In this document: piece by piece, positions 27,001-39,720 of the stretch | Numbering within the stretch: the first letter of the stretch is position 1 | Layout: each line of letters begins with the position of its first letter | NCBI RefSeq assembly: GCF_041146795.1 | Contig: NC_135177.1 | Span: 5,341,060-5,405,059, forward strand | DNA: 64,000 bases | Source of the DNA: Maylandia zebra | Taxonomy: Eukaryota; Chordata; Actinopteri; Cichliformes; Cichlidae | Direction: 5' to 3' | The notes under the pieces: model-generated | What the model was told of the DNA's origin: nothing | The model's database searches: none | The model's input: the letters and a program-made list of their open reading frames with translations, nothing else | Program-made: the position numbers and the translations under genes

Positions 27001-30000
27001 TAAGATAAAGCCATAAACATGTGTATCCGAGTCTTCTATCAAAAGTTACAGCTATTTATATGAAGTTGTACAAAAACGCTTTCTTTCGCCAAGACAGTGC
27101 GTTTCTCACTGTTACATGCATTTGAATGGGGAACTCCACCGAAACAAAGTATAGGTTTTCATTATGTGAATAACTTGGAAATCTTAGCTCAAACAGCTGC
27201 AAAACCTGTTTTCCCAGCACGGGGACCTTGAGTTCTATAAGATAAAGCCATAAACATGTTTGTCTGAGTCTTCTATCAAAAGTTACAGCTATTTATATGA
27301 AGTTGTACAAAAACGCTTTCTTTCGCCAAGACAGTGCGTTTCTCACTGTTACATGCATTTGAATGGGGAACTCCACCGAAACAAAGTATAGGTTTTCATT
27401 ATGTGAATAACTTTGAAATCTTAGCTCAAACAGCTGCAAAACCTGTTTTCCCAGCACGGGGACCTTGAGTTCTATAAGATAAAGCCATAAACATGTGTAT
27501 CCGAGTCTTCTATCAAAAGTTACAGCTATTTATATGAAGTTGTACAAAAACGCTTTCTTTCGCCAAGACAGTGCGTTTCTCACTGTTACATGCATTTGAA
27601 TGGGGAACTCCACCGAAACAAAGTATAGGTTTTCATTATGTGAATAACTTTGAAATCTTAGCTCAAACAGCTGCAAAACCTGTTTTCCCAGCACGGGGAC
27701 CTTGAGTTCTATAAGATAAAGCCATAAACATGTTTGTCTGAGTCTTCTATCAAAAGTTACAGCTATTTATATGAAGTTGTACAAAAACGCTTTCTTTCGC
27801 CAAGACAGTGCGTTTCTCACTGTTACATGCATTTGAATGGGGAACTCCACCGAAACAAAGTATAGGTTTTCATTATGTGAATAACTTGGAAATCTTAGCT
27901 CAAACAGCTGCAAAACCTGTTTTCCCAGCACGGGGACCTTGAGTTCTATAAGATAAAGCCATAAACATGTGTATCCGAGTCTTCTATCAAAAGTTACAGC
28001 TATTTATATGAAGTTGTACAAAAACGCTTTCTTTCGCCAAGACAGTGCGTTTCTCACTGTTACATGCATTTGAATGGGGAACTCCACCGAAACAAAGTAT
28101 AGGTTTTCATTATGTGAATAACTTTGAAATCTTAGCTCAAACAGCTGCAAAACCTGTTTTCCCAGCACGGGGACCTTGAGTTCTATAAGATAAAGCCATA
28201 AACATGTGTATCCGAGTCTTCTATCAAAAGTTACAGCTATTTATATGAAGTTGTACAAAAACGCTTTCTTTCGCCAAGACAGTGCGTTTCTCACTGTTAC
28301 ATGCATTTGAATGGGGAACTCCACCGAAACAAAGTATAGGTTTTCATTATGTGAATAACTTTGAAATCTTAGCTCAAACAGCTGCAAAACCTGTTTTCCC
28401 AGCACGGGGACCTTGAGTTCTATAAGATAAAGCCATAAACATGTGTATCCGAGTCTTCTATCAAAAGTTACAGCTATTTATATGAAGTTGTACAAAAACG
28501 CTTTCTTTCGCCAAGACAGTGCGTTTCTCACTGTTACATGCATTTGAATGGGGAACTCCACCGAAACAAAGTATAGGTTTTCATTATGTGAATAACTTTG
28601 AAATCTTAGCTCAAACAGCTGCAAAACCTGTTTTCCCAGCACGGGGACCTTGAGTTCTATAAGATAAAGCCATAAACATGTGTATCCGAGTCTTCTATCA
28701 AAAGTTACAGCTATTTATATGAAGTTGTACAAAAACGCTTTCTTTCGCCAAGACAGTGCGTTTCTCACTGTTACATGCATTTGAATGGGGAACTCCACCG
28801 AAACAAAGTATAGGTTTTCATTATGTGAATAACTTGGAAATCTTAGCTCAAACAGCTGCAAAACCTGTTTTCCCAGCACGGGGACCTTGAGTTCTATAAG
28901 ATAAAGCCATAAACATGTGTATCCGAGTCTTCTATCAAAAGTTACAGCTATTTATATGAAGTTGTACAAAAACGCTTTCTTTCGCCAAGACAGTGCGTTT
29001 CTCACTGTTACATGCATTTGAATGGGGAACTCCACCGAAACAAAGTATAGGTTTTCATTATGTGAATAACTTTGAAATCTTAGCTCAAACAGCTGCAAAA
29101 CCTGTTTTCCCAGCACGGGGACCTTGAGTTCTATAAGATAAAGCCATAAACATGTGTATCCGAGTCTTCTATCAAAAGTTACAGCTATTTATATGAAGTT
29201 GTACAAAAACGCTTTCTTTCGCCAAGACAGTGCGTTTCTCACTGTTACATGCATTTGAATGGGGAACTCGACCGAAACAAAGTATAGGTTTTCATTATGT
29301 GAATAACTTTGAAATCTTAGCTCAAACAGCTGCAAAACCTGTTTTCCCAGCACGGGGACCTTGAGTTCTATAAGATAAAGCCATAAACATGTGTATCCGA
29401 GTCTTCTATCAAAAGTTACAGCTATTTATATGAAGTTGTACAAAAACGCTTTCTTTCGCCAAGACAGTGCGTTTCTCACTGTTACATGCATTTGAATGGG
29501 GAACTCCACCGAAACAAAGTATAGGTTTTCATTATGTGAATAACTTTGAAATCTTAGCTCAAACAGCTGCAAAACCTGTTTTCCCAGCACGGGGACCTTG
29601 AGTTCTATAAGATAAAGCCATAAACATGTGTATCCGAGTCTTCTATCAAAAGTTACAGCTATTTATATGAAGTTGTACAAAAACGCTTTCTTTCGCCAAG
29701 ACAGTGCGTTTCTCACTGTTACATGCATTTGAATGGGGAACTCCACCGAAACAAAGTATAGGTTTTCATTATGTGAATAACTTGGAAATCTTAGCTCAAA
29801 CAGCTGCAAAACCTGTTTTCCCAGCACGGGGACCTTGAGTTCTATAAGATAAAGCCATAAACATGTGTATCCGAGTCTTCTATCAAAAGTTACAGCTATT
29901 TATATGAAGTTGTACAAAAACGCTTTCTTTCGCCAAGACAGTGCGTTTCTCACTGTTACATGCATTTGAATGGGGAACTCCACCGAAACAAAGTATAGGT

Positions 30001-33000
30001 TTTCATTATGTGAATAACTTTGAAATCTTAGCTCAAACAGCTGCAAAACCTGTTTTCCCAGCACGGGGACCTTGAGTTCTATAAGATAAAGCCATAAACA
30101 TGTGTATCCGAGTCTTCTATCAAAAGTTACAGCTATTTATATGAAGTTGTACAAAAACGCTTTCTTTCGCCAAGACAGTGCGTTTCTCACTGTTACATGC
30201 ATTTGAATGGGGAACTCGACCGAAACAAAGTATAGGTTTTCATTATGTGAATAACTTTGAAATCTTAGCTCAAACAGCTGCAAAACCTGTTTTCCCAGCA
30301 CGGGGACCTTGAGTTCTATAAGATAAAGCCATAAACATGTGTATCCGAGTCTTCTATCAAAAGTTACAGCTATTTATATGAAGTTGTACAAAAACGCTTT
30401 CTTTCGCCAAGACAGTGCGTTTCTCACTGTTACATGCATTTGAATGGGGAACTCCACCGAAACAAAGTATAGGTTTTCATTATGTGAATAACTTTGAAAT
30501 CTTAGCTCAAACAGCTGCAAAACCTGTTTTCCCAGCACGGGGACCTTGAGTTCTATAAGATAAAGCCATAAACATGTGTATCCGAGTCTTCTATCAAAAG
30601 TTACAGCTATTTATATGAAGTTGTACAAAAACGCTTTCTTTCGCCAAGACAGTGCGTTTCTCACTGTTACATGCATTTGAATGGGGAACTCCACCGAAAC
30701 AAAGTATAGGTTTTCATTATGTGAATAACTTGGAAATCTTAGCTCAAACAGCTGCAAAACCTGTTTTCCCAGCACGGGGACCTTGAGTTCTATAAGATAA
30801 AGCCATAAACATGTGTATCCGAGTCTTCTATCAAAAGTTACAGCTATTTATATGAAGTTGTACAAAAACGCTTTCTTTCGCCAAGACAGTGCGTTTCTCA
30901 CTGTTACATGCATTTGAATGGGGAACTCCACCGAAACAAAGTATAGGTTTTCATTATGTGAATAACTTTGAAATCTTAGCTCAAACAGCTGCAAAACCTG
31001 TTTTCCCAGCACGGGGACCTTGAGTTCTATAAGATAAAGCCATAAACATGTGTATCCGAGTCTTCTATCAAAAGTTACAGCTATTTATATGAAGTTGTAC
31101 AAAAACGCTTTCTTTCGCCAAGACAGTGCGTTTCTCACTGTTACATGCATTTGAATGGGGAACTCCACCGAAACAAAGTATAGGTTTTCATTATGTGAAT
31201 AACTTGGAAATCTTAGCTCAAACAGCTGCAAAACCTGTTTTCCCAGCACGGGGACCTTGAGTTCTATAAGATAAAGCCATAAACATGTGTATCCGAGTCT
31301 TCTATCAAAAGTTACAGCTATTTATATGAAGTTGTACAAAAACGCTTTCTTTCGCCAAGACAGTGCGTTTCTCACTGTTACATGCATTTGAATGGGGAAC
31401 TCCACCGAAACAAAGTATAGGTTTTCATTATGTGAATAACTTTGAAATCTTAGCTCAAACAGCTGCAAAACCTGTTTTCCCAGCACGGGGACCTTGAGTT
31501 CTATAAGATAAAGCCATAAACATGTGTATCCGAGTCTTCTATCAAAAGTTACAGCTATTTATATGAAGTTGTACAAAAACGCTTTCTTTCGCCAAGACAG
31601 TGCGTTTCTCACTGTTACATGCATTTGAATGGGGAACTCGACCGAAACAAAGTATAGGTTTTCATTATGTGAATAACTTTGAAATCTTAGCTCAAACAGC
31701 TGCAAAACCTGTTTTCCCAGCACGGGGACCTTGAGTTCTATAAGATAAAGCCATAAACATGTGTATCCGAGTCTTCTATCAAAAGTTACAGCTATTTATA
31801 TGAAGTTGTACAAAAACGCTTTCTTTCGCCAAGACAGTGCGTTTCTCACTGTTACATGCATTTGAATGGGGAACTCCACCGAAACAAAGTATAGGTTTTC
31901 ATTATGTGAATAACTTGGAAATCTTAGCTCAAACAGCTGCAAAACCTGTTTTCCCAGCACGGGGACCTTGAGTTCTATAAGATAAAGCCATAAACATGTG
32001 TATCCGAGTCTTCTATCAAAAGTTACAGCTATTTATATGAAGTTGTACAAAAACGCTTTCTTTCGCCAAGACAGTGCGTTTCTCACTGTTACATGCATTT
32101 GAATGGGGAACTCCACCGAAACAAAGTATAGGTTTTCATTATGTGAATAACTTTGAAATCTTAGCTCAAACAGCTGCAAAACCTGTTTTCCCAGCACGGG
32201 GACCTTGAGTTCTATAAGATAAAGCCATAAACATGTGTATCCGAGTCTTCTATCAAAAGTTACAGCTATTTATATGAAGTTGTACAAAAACGCTTTCTTT
32301 CGCCAAGACAGTGCGTTTCTCACTGTTACATGCATTTGAATGGGGAACTCCACCGAAACAAAGTATAGGTTTTCATTATGTGAATAACTTGGAAATCTTA
32401 GCTCAAACAGCTGCAAAACCTGTTTTCCCAGCACGGGGACCTTGAGTTCTATAAGATAAAGCCATAAACATGTGTATCCGAGTCTTCTATCAAAAGTTAC
32501 AGCTATTTATATGAAGTTGTACAAAAACGCTTTCTTTCGCCAAGACAGTGCGTTTCTCACTGTTACATGCATTTGAATGGGGAACTCCACCGAAACAAAG
32601 TATAGGTTTTCATTATGTGAATAACTTTGAAATCTTAGCTCAAACAGCTGCAAAACCTGTTTTCCCAGCACGGGGACCTTGAGTTCTATAAGATAAAGCC
32701 ATAAACATGTGTATCCGAGTCTTCTATCAAAAGTTACAGCTATTTATATGAAGTTGTACAAAAACGCTTTCTTTCGCCAAGACAGTGCGTTTCTCACTGT
32801 TACATGCATTTGAATGGGGAACTCCACCGAAACAAAGTATAGGTTTTCATTATGTGAATAACTTTGAAATCTTAGCTCAAACAGCTGCAAAACCTGTTTT
32901 CCCAGCACGGGGACCTTGAGTTCTATAAGATAAAGCCATAAACATGTGTATCCGAGTCTTCTATCAAAAGTTACAGCTATTTATATGAAGTTGTACAAAA

Positions 33001-35740
33001 ACGCTTTCTTTCGCCAAGACAGTGCGTTTCTCACTGTTACATGCATTTGAATGGGGAACTCCACCGAAACAAAGTATAGGTTTTCATTATGTGAATAACT
33101 TTGAAATCTTAGCTCAAACAGCTGCAAAACCTGTTTTCCCAGCACGGGGACCTTGAGTTCTATAAGATAAAGCCATAAACATGTGTATCCGAGTCTTCTA
33201 TCAAAAGTTACAGCTATTTATATGAAGTTGTACAAAAACGCTTTCTTTCGCCAAGACAGTGCGTTTCTCACTGTTACATGCATTTGAATGGGGAACTCCA
33301 CCGAAACAAAGTATAGGTTTTCATTATGTGAATAACTTTGAAATCTTAGCTCAAACAGCTGCAAAACCTGTTTTCCCAGCACGGGGACCTTGAGTTCTAT
33401 AAGATAAAGCCATAAACATGTGTATCCGAGTCTTCTATCAAAAGTTACAGCTATTTATATGAAGTTGTACAAAAACGCTTTCTTTCGCCAAGACAGTGCG
33501 TTTCTCACTGTTACATGCATTTGAATGGGGAACTCCACCGAAACAAAGTATAGGTTTTCATTATGTGAATAACTTGGAAATCTTAGCTCAAACAGCTGCA
33601 AAACCTGTTTTCCCAGCACGGGGACCTTGAGTTCTATAAGATAAAGCCATAAACATGTGTATCCGAGACTTCTATCAAAAGTTACAGCTATTTATATGAA
33701 GTTGTACAAAAATGCTTTCTTTCGCCAAGACAGTGCGTTTCTCACTGTTACATGCATTTGAATGGGGAACTCCACCGAAACAAAGTATAGGTTTTCATTA
33801 TGTGAATAACTTGGAAATCTTAGCTCAAACAGCTGCAAAACCTGTTTTCCCAGCACGGGGACCTTGAGTTCTATAAGATAAAGCCATAAACATGTTTGTC
33901 TGAGTCTTCTATCAAAAGTTACAGCTATTTATATGAAGTTGTACAAAAACGCTTTCTTTCGCCAAGACAGTGCGTTTCTCACTGTTACATGCATTTGAAT
34001 GGGGAACTCCACCGAAACAAAGTATAGGTTTTCATTATGTGAATAACTTGGAAATCTTAGCTCAAACAGCTGCAAAACCTGTTTTCCCAGCACGGGGACC
34101 TTGAGTTCTATAAGATAAAGCCATAAACATGTGTATCCGAGTCTTCTATCAAAAGTTACAGCTATTTATATGAAGTTGTACAAAAACGCTTTCTTTCGCC
34201 AAGACAGTGCGTTTCTCACTGTTACATGCATTTGAATGGGGAACTCCACCGAAACAAAGTATAGGTTTTCATTATGTGAATAACTTGGAAATCTTAGCTC
34301 AAACAGCTGCAAAACCTGTTTTCCCAGCACGGGGACCTTGAGTTCTATAAGATAAAGCCATAAACATGTGTATCCGAGTCTTCTATCAAAAGTTACAGCT
34401 ATTTATATGAAGTTGTACAAAAACGCTTTCTTTCGCCAAGACAGTGCGTTTCTCACTGTTACATGCATTTGAATGGGGAACTCGTCCGAAACAAAGTATA
34501 GGTTTTCATTATGTGAATAACTTTGAAATCTTAGCTCAAACAGCTGCAAAACCTGTTTTCCCAGCACGGGGACCTTGAGTTCTATAAGATAAAGCCATAA
34601 ACATGTGTATCCGAGTCTTCTATCAAAAGTTACAGCTATTTATATGAAGTTGTACAAAAACGCTTTCTTTCGCCAAGACAGTGCGTTTCTCACTGTTACA
34701 TGCATTTGAATGGGGAACTCCACCGAAACAAAGTATAGGTTTTCATTATGTGAATAACTTTGAAATCTTAGCTCAAACAGCTGCAAAACCTGTTTTCCCA
34801 GCACGGGGACCTTGAGTTCTATAAGATAAAGCCATAAACATGTTTGTCTGAGTCTTCTATCAAAAGTTACAGCTATTTATATGAAGTTGTACAAAAACGC
34901 TTTCTTTCGCCAAGACAGTGCGTTTCTCACTGTTACATGCATTTGAATGGGGAACTCCACCAAAACAAAGTATAGGTTTTCATTATGTGAATAACTTTGA
35001 AATCTTAGCTCAAACAGCTGCAAAACCTGTTTTCCCAGCACGGGGACCTTGAGTTCTATAAGATAAATCCATAAACATGTGTATCCGAGTCTTCTATCAA
35101 AAGTTACAGCTATTTATATGAAGTTGTACAAAAACGCTTTCTTTCGCCAAGACAGTGCGTTTCTCACTGTTACATGCATTTGAATGGGGAACTCCACCGA
35201 AACAAAGTATAGGTTTTCATTATGTGAATAACTTGGAAATCTTAGCTCAAACAGCTGCAAAACCTGTTTTCCCAGCACGGGGACCTTGAGTTCTATAAGA
35301 TAAAGCCATAAACATGTGTATCCGAGACTTCTATCAAAAGTTACAGCTATTTATATGAAGTTGTACAAAAACGCTTTCTTTCGCCAAGACAGTGTGTTTC
35401 TCACTGTTACATGCATTTGAATGGGTAACTCCACCAAAACAAAGTATAGGTTTTCATTATGTGAATAACTTGGAAATCTTAGCTCAAACAGCTGCAAAAC
35501 CTGTTTTCCCAGCACGGGGACCTTGAGTTCTATAAGATAAAGCCATAAACATGTGTATCCGAGTCTTCTATCAAAAGTTACAGCTATTTATATGAAGTTG
35601 TACAAAAACGCTTTCTTTCGCCAAGACAGTGCGTTTCTCACTGTTACATGCATTTGAATGGGGAACTCCACCAAAACAAAGTATAGGTTTTCATTATGTG
35701 AATAACTTTGAAATCTTAGCTCACACAGCTGCAAAACCTG
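18014..35740 (+). repeat. Most homogeneous part of the left array, with dimer and tetramer patterns
   Basis: Nearly all copies here carry ACCGAAAC and differ mainly in the header (GTGTATCCG or GTTTGTCTG) and in CTTGGAAAT versus CTTTGAAAT, which often alternate. A rare CTCGACCG variant marks positions 20262 and 21210 (948 bp = 4 monomers), then 29267 and 30215 (again 948 bp) and 31637 (1422 bp = 6 monomers). The distance 21210-29267 is 34 monomers minus one base, which matches the single 236-bp copy near 22000. Low divergence suggests this is the most recently homogenised part. Confidence 0.8.
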
Positions 35741-35790
35741 TTTGCCCAGCACGGGGATATTGAATTCTATAAGATGAAGCCATAAACATG

Positions 35791-35990
35791 GTAAATGGTA
35801 AATGGCCTGCATTTTTATAGTGCTTTTCTAGTCCATAGGACCCCAAAGCGCTTTACACTACATTCAGTCATTCACCCATTCACACACACATTCACACACT
35901 GGCGATGGCAAGCTACATTGTAGCCACAGCTGCCCTGGGGCGCACTGACAGAGGCGAGGCTGCCGGACAAAGGCGCCACCGGGCCCTCTG
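35791..35990 (-). mobile_element. SINE-like teleost repeat, 5'-truncated, copy 1
   Basis: A 200-bp non-satellite segment interrupts a monomer. It is flanked by a perfect 9-bp direct repeat, ATAAACATG, at 35782-35790 and 35991-35999, as expected for a target-site duplication. The left end is a short tandem GTAAATGGTAAATGG, which looks like the reversed simple-repeat tail of a SINE. The body contains ACCCCAAAGCGCTTTACAC, CATTCACACACACATTCACA and GCGCCACCGGGCCCTCTG, which I recognise from memory as a very common teleost interspersed repeat whose full-length form has a tRNA-like end. That end would lie to the right here and is missing, hence 5' truncation on the minus strand. Family assignment is from memory; the insertion itself is plain. 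Confidence 0.75.
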
Positions 35991-36946
35991 ATAAACATGT
36001 GTGTCTGAGTCTTCTATCAAAAGTTACAGCGATTTATATGAAGTTGTACAAAAATGCTTTCTTTCGCCAAGACAGTGTGTTTCTCACTGTTACATGCATT
36101 TGAATGGGAAACTCGCCCGAGACAAAGTATAGGTTTTCATTATGTGAATAATTTTAAAATCTTAGCTCAAACGGCTGCAAAACCTGTTTGCCCAGCACGG
36201 GGAAATTGAATTCTATAAGATGAAGCCATAAACATGTGTGTCTGAGTCGTCTATCAAAAGTTACAGCGATTTATATGAAGTTGTACAAAAATGCTTTCTT
36301 TCGCCAAGACAATGCGTTTCTCACTGTTACATGCATTTGAATGGGAAACTCGCCTGAAACAAAGTATAGGTTTTCATTATGTGAATAATTTTAAAATCTT
36401 AGCTCAAACGGCTGCAAAACCTGTTTGCCCAGCACGGGGATATTGAGTTCTATAAGATAAAGCCATAAACATGTTTGTCTGAGTCTTCTATCAAAAGTTA
36501 CAGCGATTTATATGAAGTTGTACGAAAACGCTTTATTTCGCCAAGACAATGCGTTTCTCACTGTTACATGCATTTGAATGGGAAACTCGCCTGAAACAAA
36601 GTATAGGTTTTCATTATGTGAATAATTTTAAAATCTTAGCTCAAACGGCTGCAAAACCTGTTTGCCCAGCACGGGGATATTGAGTTCTTTAAGATAAAGC
36701 CATAAACATGTGTTTCTGAGTCTTCTATCAAAAGTTACAGCTATATATATGAAGTTGTGCAAAAACGCTTTATTTCGCCAAGACAGTGCGTTTCTGACGA
36801 TTACATGCATTTGAATGGGGAACTCGCCAAAACAAAGTATAGGTTTTCATTATGTGAATAACTTTAACATCTTAGCTCAAACAGCTGCAAAACCTGTTTG
36901 CCCAGCACGGGGATATTGAATTCTATAAGATGAAGCCATAAACATG

Positions 36947-37146
36947 GTAAATGGTAAATGGCCTGCATTTTTATAGTGCTTTTCTAGTCCATAGGACCCC
37001 AAAGCGCTTTACACTACATTCAGTCATTCACCCATTCACACACACATTCACACACTGGCGATGGCAAGCTACATTGTAGCCACAGCTGCCCTGGGGCGCA
37101 CTGACAGAGGCGAGGCTGCCGGACAAAGGCGCCACCGGGCCCTCTG
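36947..37146 (-). mobile_element. SINE-like teleost repeat, 5'-truncated, copy 2
   Basis: By eye this is identical to the copy at 35791-35990, with the same 9-bp flanks ATAAACATG (36938-36946 and 37147-37155) and the same upstream satellite variant (GGGATATTGAATTC, AAGATGAAGCC). The two starts are 1156 bp apart: 209 bp of element plus repeated target, three 237-bp monomers and one 236-bp monomer. Same site, same flanks and no divergence mean the element was inserted once and then copied with its satellite surroundings. Confidence 0.8.
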
Positions 37147-37494
37147 ATAAACATGTGTGTCTGAGTCTTCTATCAAAAGTTACAGCTGTCTTTATGAAGA
37201 CCATGAAAAACGCTTTATTTCACCACGTTAGTGCCTTTCTCGCTATTACATGCATTTGAATGGAGTTCTCGCCCGACACAAAGTATAGGTTTTCATTATG
37301 TGAATAACTTTAACATCTTAGCTCAAACAGCTGCAAAACCTGTTTGCCCAGCACGGGGATATTGAATTCTATAAGATAAAGCCATAAATATGTATTTCTG
37401 AGTCTTCTATCAAAAGTTACAGCTGTCTTTATAAAGACCATGAAAAACGCTTTATTTCACCACGTTAGTGCGTTTCTCGCTATTACATGCATTT

Positions 37495-37612
37495 GGACTC
37501 TGACCAGCAACATCCAGCAAGACCCAGACAGCGTTTTCTATCTCCCAGCTGGAGGTTTTTGTTTGTCTGTGACTGGAGAGTCAGATTTTTGTTGAGCTTC
37601 ACACTTGCAGAG
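37495..37612 (+). other. Truncated copy of an exon, cut by the satellite junction
   Basis: This piece ends at a strong splice donor (GCAGAG then GTAAGT at 37613). It matches the last 118 nt of the 182-nt minus-strand exon candidate at 47174-47355. The first 64 nt and the splice acceptor are missing because the arm starts here, directly after satellite. The substitution at 37520 (CAA versus CAG in the open frame) would be synonymous. The left copy therefore lacks both promoter and acceptor and is unlikely to be expressed from its own start. Confidence 0.6.
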
Positions 37613-39293
37613 GTAAGTCAGTTTGCAGAGATCCCTCCCACCCTGGCTTTTATGTGCTAGATTTCTTATCTGAAACAGTAATATTTCTGTGACTGCTGCT
37701 TATACCACAGGTTAATACACGCTACTGATCCGTGATAGGAGAATCATCAATTTTGCCAGCAAAGAAGCCTGGTGGATGTTTGTTTACAGTCTGATGATGG
37801 GACATCATGCTCTGCATCTTTAAAGTTTGTCTCTTGATTATTATTCATACCCAGTAATGTGAAGTATGCTCATATCTACTATAACTGAACCAACCTGGTG
37901 CTCTTCATTTATGGAGGCTGTTGAGTCTGAATGTTGGATGTTGTGTATCTCGTGTTCTCTGGGCTTTGTTGTCCTCAGTCTTTTTGCAGGATCAGAAAAC
38001 AAAACCAGGAGGCGCGTAAATGTTTCTTCTCCATGATGTTTCTTCAAATGTTTCTTCTGGATGATGATAAGACTGTGACACGGGATGCCACCTTTGGTCT
38101 TGTGATGAAGCAAAGCTCAGGAAGAAGTGGGATTAAATGGTACCCATATGTTGAGAAGGATGTACAGGGGCACCTGCAGCCAAATCCAAGCTTCAGCTTA
38201 GTTGTAGTTGCAGAACGCTATAGGACTGAGACATCTAAGGCATCAAATGTTTGATTAAACGGATGAAAAAGAGAAGTTTTTTCCCTATAATTATCACTTC
38301 TTAAAATCTGTAGCAACTTCAAGTCTGTCAGCGTGCTGAGCATGCTCAGAATGTGACAATATATTTTTGTTCAATATTTAATTTCTTTCAGTTGCAATTG
38401 TTAAATGAAAAAAAAAAATTCTTATAATTTAGCAAACGAATTTATCAAAAAAATATATATACATATATCTGTATTAGTTTTAATGAATTAATTTGACACC
38501 TGTATTGAAAATACCATATTGTATTCATACAGAATCAGTATGGTATCATTGTTTGTCTGTTCACTGATTGTTGAAGCTAAGAGCTAGTTTGATCTGTTTA
38601 GATCTAAAGTATCCAAAGTTGAGCTCTAATGTTTCTTCACCCCTGTGTGTGTGATATGTGATTTCCTACATGCTGGCAGAGCGGCTGTTTGTGCTCACAG
38701 ATGGTGACGGTGTGGAGAGACGGCGGTGTTTCCTCAGAAGAACCAGCAGAGTCACAAAGGACACCAGTCCATCTCACCACCTTGACTTGCTGACTGATGT
38801 TCGTCTGCACTGCACAGAGGAAATCAACTGACCGAGGTTTGTCCAGTGACGTGTTATGAAATGTATATTTGTTTTATGCTTACAGATATGTTTTTCTTGA
38901 CAGAGGCTCTGCAGAGGTTAGACAAAGCAGAGAAAATATGTGCTTTACATTTTGCTGTGATTTATTGAGATATTTGTTGCCTGATGTTCAGCAGGAATGG
39001 AGAAATAGAATCAAAGGGAGATGTTTTTGTAATGATGTAAGTAAATCTTCAATATTATTTATTTGCTTGGTTATATTAGGAGTGTTTCTGAGTGAGGGGG
39101 AGAGGAGTCATCATCCAGGTAAAGTGACGTGGATCAGTGGATACACTTGTCTCCCCTTTAAAGGAGACGATCCAAGTCATCCTTAAATGTTAGTGCTTTC
39201 AAATACACAAACATTTTTAAAGGACAAAAATGAACATCCAACTTTGACTGTAACACAAAATAAATCTTTGCATGTGTGTTTTCAAACTCTCAG

Positions 39294-39415
39294 ATGAGCA
39301 GTATATCAGTCTTGGACTGTCTAACCTGCCGGAGCAGCACTGAATGACCACCACACATGAGCATGTTCCTGCAACATTCAGCATCTGATCTGTCATCTGT
39401 GTGCTTCTGCTTTTG
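39294..39415 (+). other. Exon-like segment (122 nt), unidentified
   Basis: The segment is bounded by a plausible acceptor (TTTTCAAACTCTCAG ending at 39293) and a strong donor (TTTTG then GTAAGT at 39416). One frame starts with ATG at 39357 after an in-frame stop, runs to the donor and leaves two bases of a codon, so it can be read across the 143-bp intron into the segment at 39559-39720. The peptide is short and rich in Cys and Ser, and I do not recognise it. The mirror copy is at 45371-45492. It could equally be untranslated or a chance match to splice signals. Confidence 0.35.
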
Positions 39416-39558
39416 GTAAGTAGAGTTACCCAACTCCAGTAACTCTAAACACATGCCATCCATTTCTAACGGCCTGGTTACTTCCTGTCAGTTACTTTAG
39501 AAACCATGTGGTCACCTGACCTAACACTGTTTCTTCTTCTTCCCCCTTAATGTTGAAG

Positions 39559-39720
39559 TGTCAAATGTCAAACAGCTGGAGAGGAAACTACACCAGTGTA
39601 CTGGGATGTTTCAGCAACACGTGCCAGATGCTGTTCCTTCATGGTGACATCACCAGAGACAGTCCCGCCCACCTCAGGACCCATTGATTATGATGATCTG
39701 ATACATCAAACCCCCAGCAG
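39559..39720 (+). other. Exon-like segment (162 nt) with an ITIM-like tyrosine motif
   Basis: A pyrimidine tract (TTTCTTCTTCTTCCCCC) and AG precede it, and CAGCAG then GTGAAC follows. In the frame entered in phase 2 it is fully open, leaves in phase 2 again (162 nt = 54 codons), and connects with the ATG frame of 39294-39415. The peptide contains PVYWDV (39593-39610) and IDYDDL (39683-39700). The latter fits the (I/V/L/S)xYxx(L/V) pattern of immunoreceptor inhibitory motifs, which is short and can occur by chance. The other two frames are also largely open, so coding is not proven. No immunoglobulin domain or convincing membrane segment was found nearby. The mirror copy is at 45066-45227. Confidence 0.3.

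Larger units (their letters stand above)
1..35790 (+). repeat. 237-bp satellite array, left block (about 151 monomers)
   Basis: The block is head-to-tail copies of one A/T-rich monomer. The reference point (the A of the ATG following the CCATAAAC or CCATATAT segment) falls at 2, 239, 476, 713 and so on, exactly 237 bp apart. Copies differ at a few diagnostic sites only: the header (TATATGTTTGTCTG, AAATATGTTTGTCTG, AAACATGTGTATCCG or AAACATGTTTGTCTG), ACCGAAAC versus ACCAAAAC or TACACCAAAAC, and CTTGGAAAT versus CTTTGAAAT. The one length change I saw is a lost C near 22000, giving a 236-bp copy. Such uniformity is typical of satellites homogenised by unequal exchange or conversion, often at centromeres or heterochromatin. 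A satellite of about 237 bp is described in tilapias as far as I remember, but I could not compare sequences. There are no genes in this stretch; short ORFs here are by-products of the repeat. Confidence 0.98.
35741..37494 (+). repeat. Diverged edge monomers of the left array
   Basis: The last copies before unique DNA differ at many sites: GGGATATTGAATTC in place of GGGACCTTGAGTTC, AAGATGAAGCC, CGCCCGAGAC or CGCCTGAAAC, and one 236-bp copy (~36708-36943). The final one and a half monomers (37147-37494) belong to a distinct subtype containing TCTTTATGAAGACCATG and TTTCACCACGTTAGTGC. The same subtype recurs, inverted, at the inner edge of the right array (~51630-51735 and ~52123-52215). The array stops inside a monomer, after ACATGCATTTG at 37494, where the inverted-repeat arm begins. 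Decay toward the edge is normal for satellites. Confidence 0.9.

Noticed and set aside
35791..35990. DNA transposon with terminal inverted repeats
   Set aside because: The ends are not inverted copies, and the tandem GTAAATGG end with a 9-bp target duplication fits a truncated SINE better.
1..37494. CRISPR array or similar repeat-spacer locus
   Set aside because: Repeats are contiguous 237-bp monomers without variable spacers, in eukaryotic sequence with no associated genes.
37841..38254. Overlapping sense and antisense ORFs (90 and 107 codons) in the left arm, mirrored at 46532-46945
   Set aside because: They overlap on opposite strands, match no family I know, and their duplication follows from the inverted repeat.
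38670..38831. 53-codon ATG frame rich in Arg in the left arm
   Set aside because: It is short, with a weak downstream donor (GTTTGT) and no homologue recognised. Kept only as a note.
38869..39186. 105-codon ORF with a hydrophobic stretch (SSILFICLVILGVFL), mirrored at 45600-45917
   Set aside because: The frame crosses a good splice donor (GATGTAAGT) and there is no recognisable domain. One hydrophobic stretch in A/T-rich DNA is not enough to call a membrane protein.
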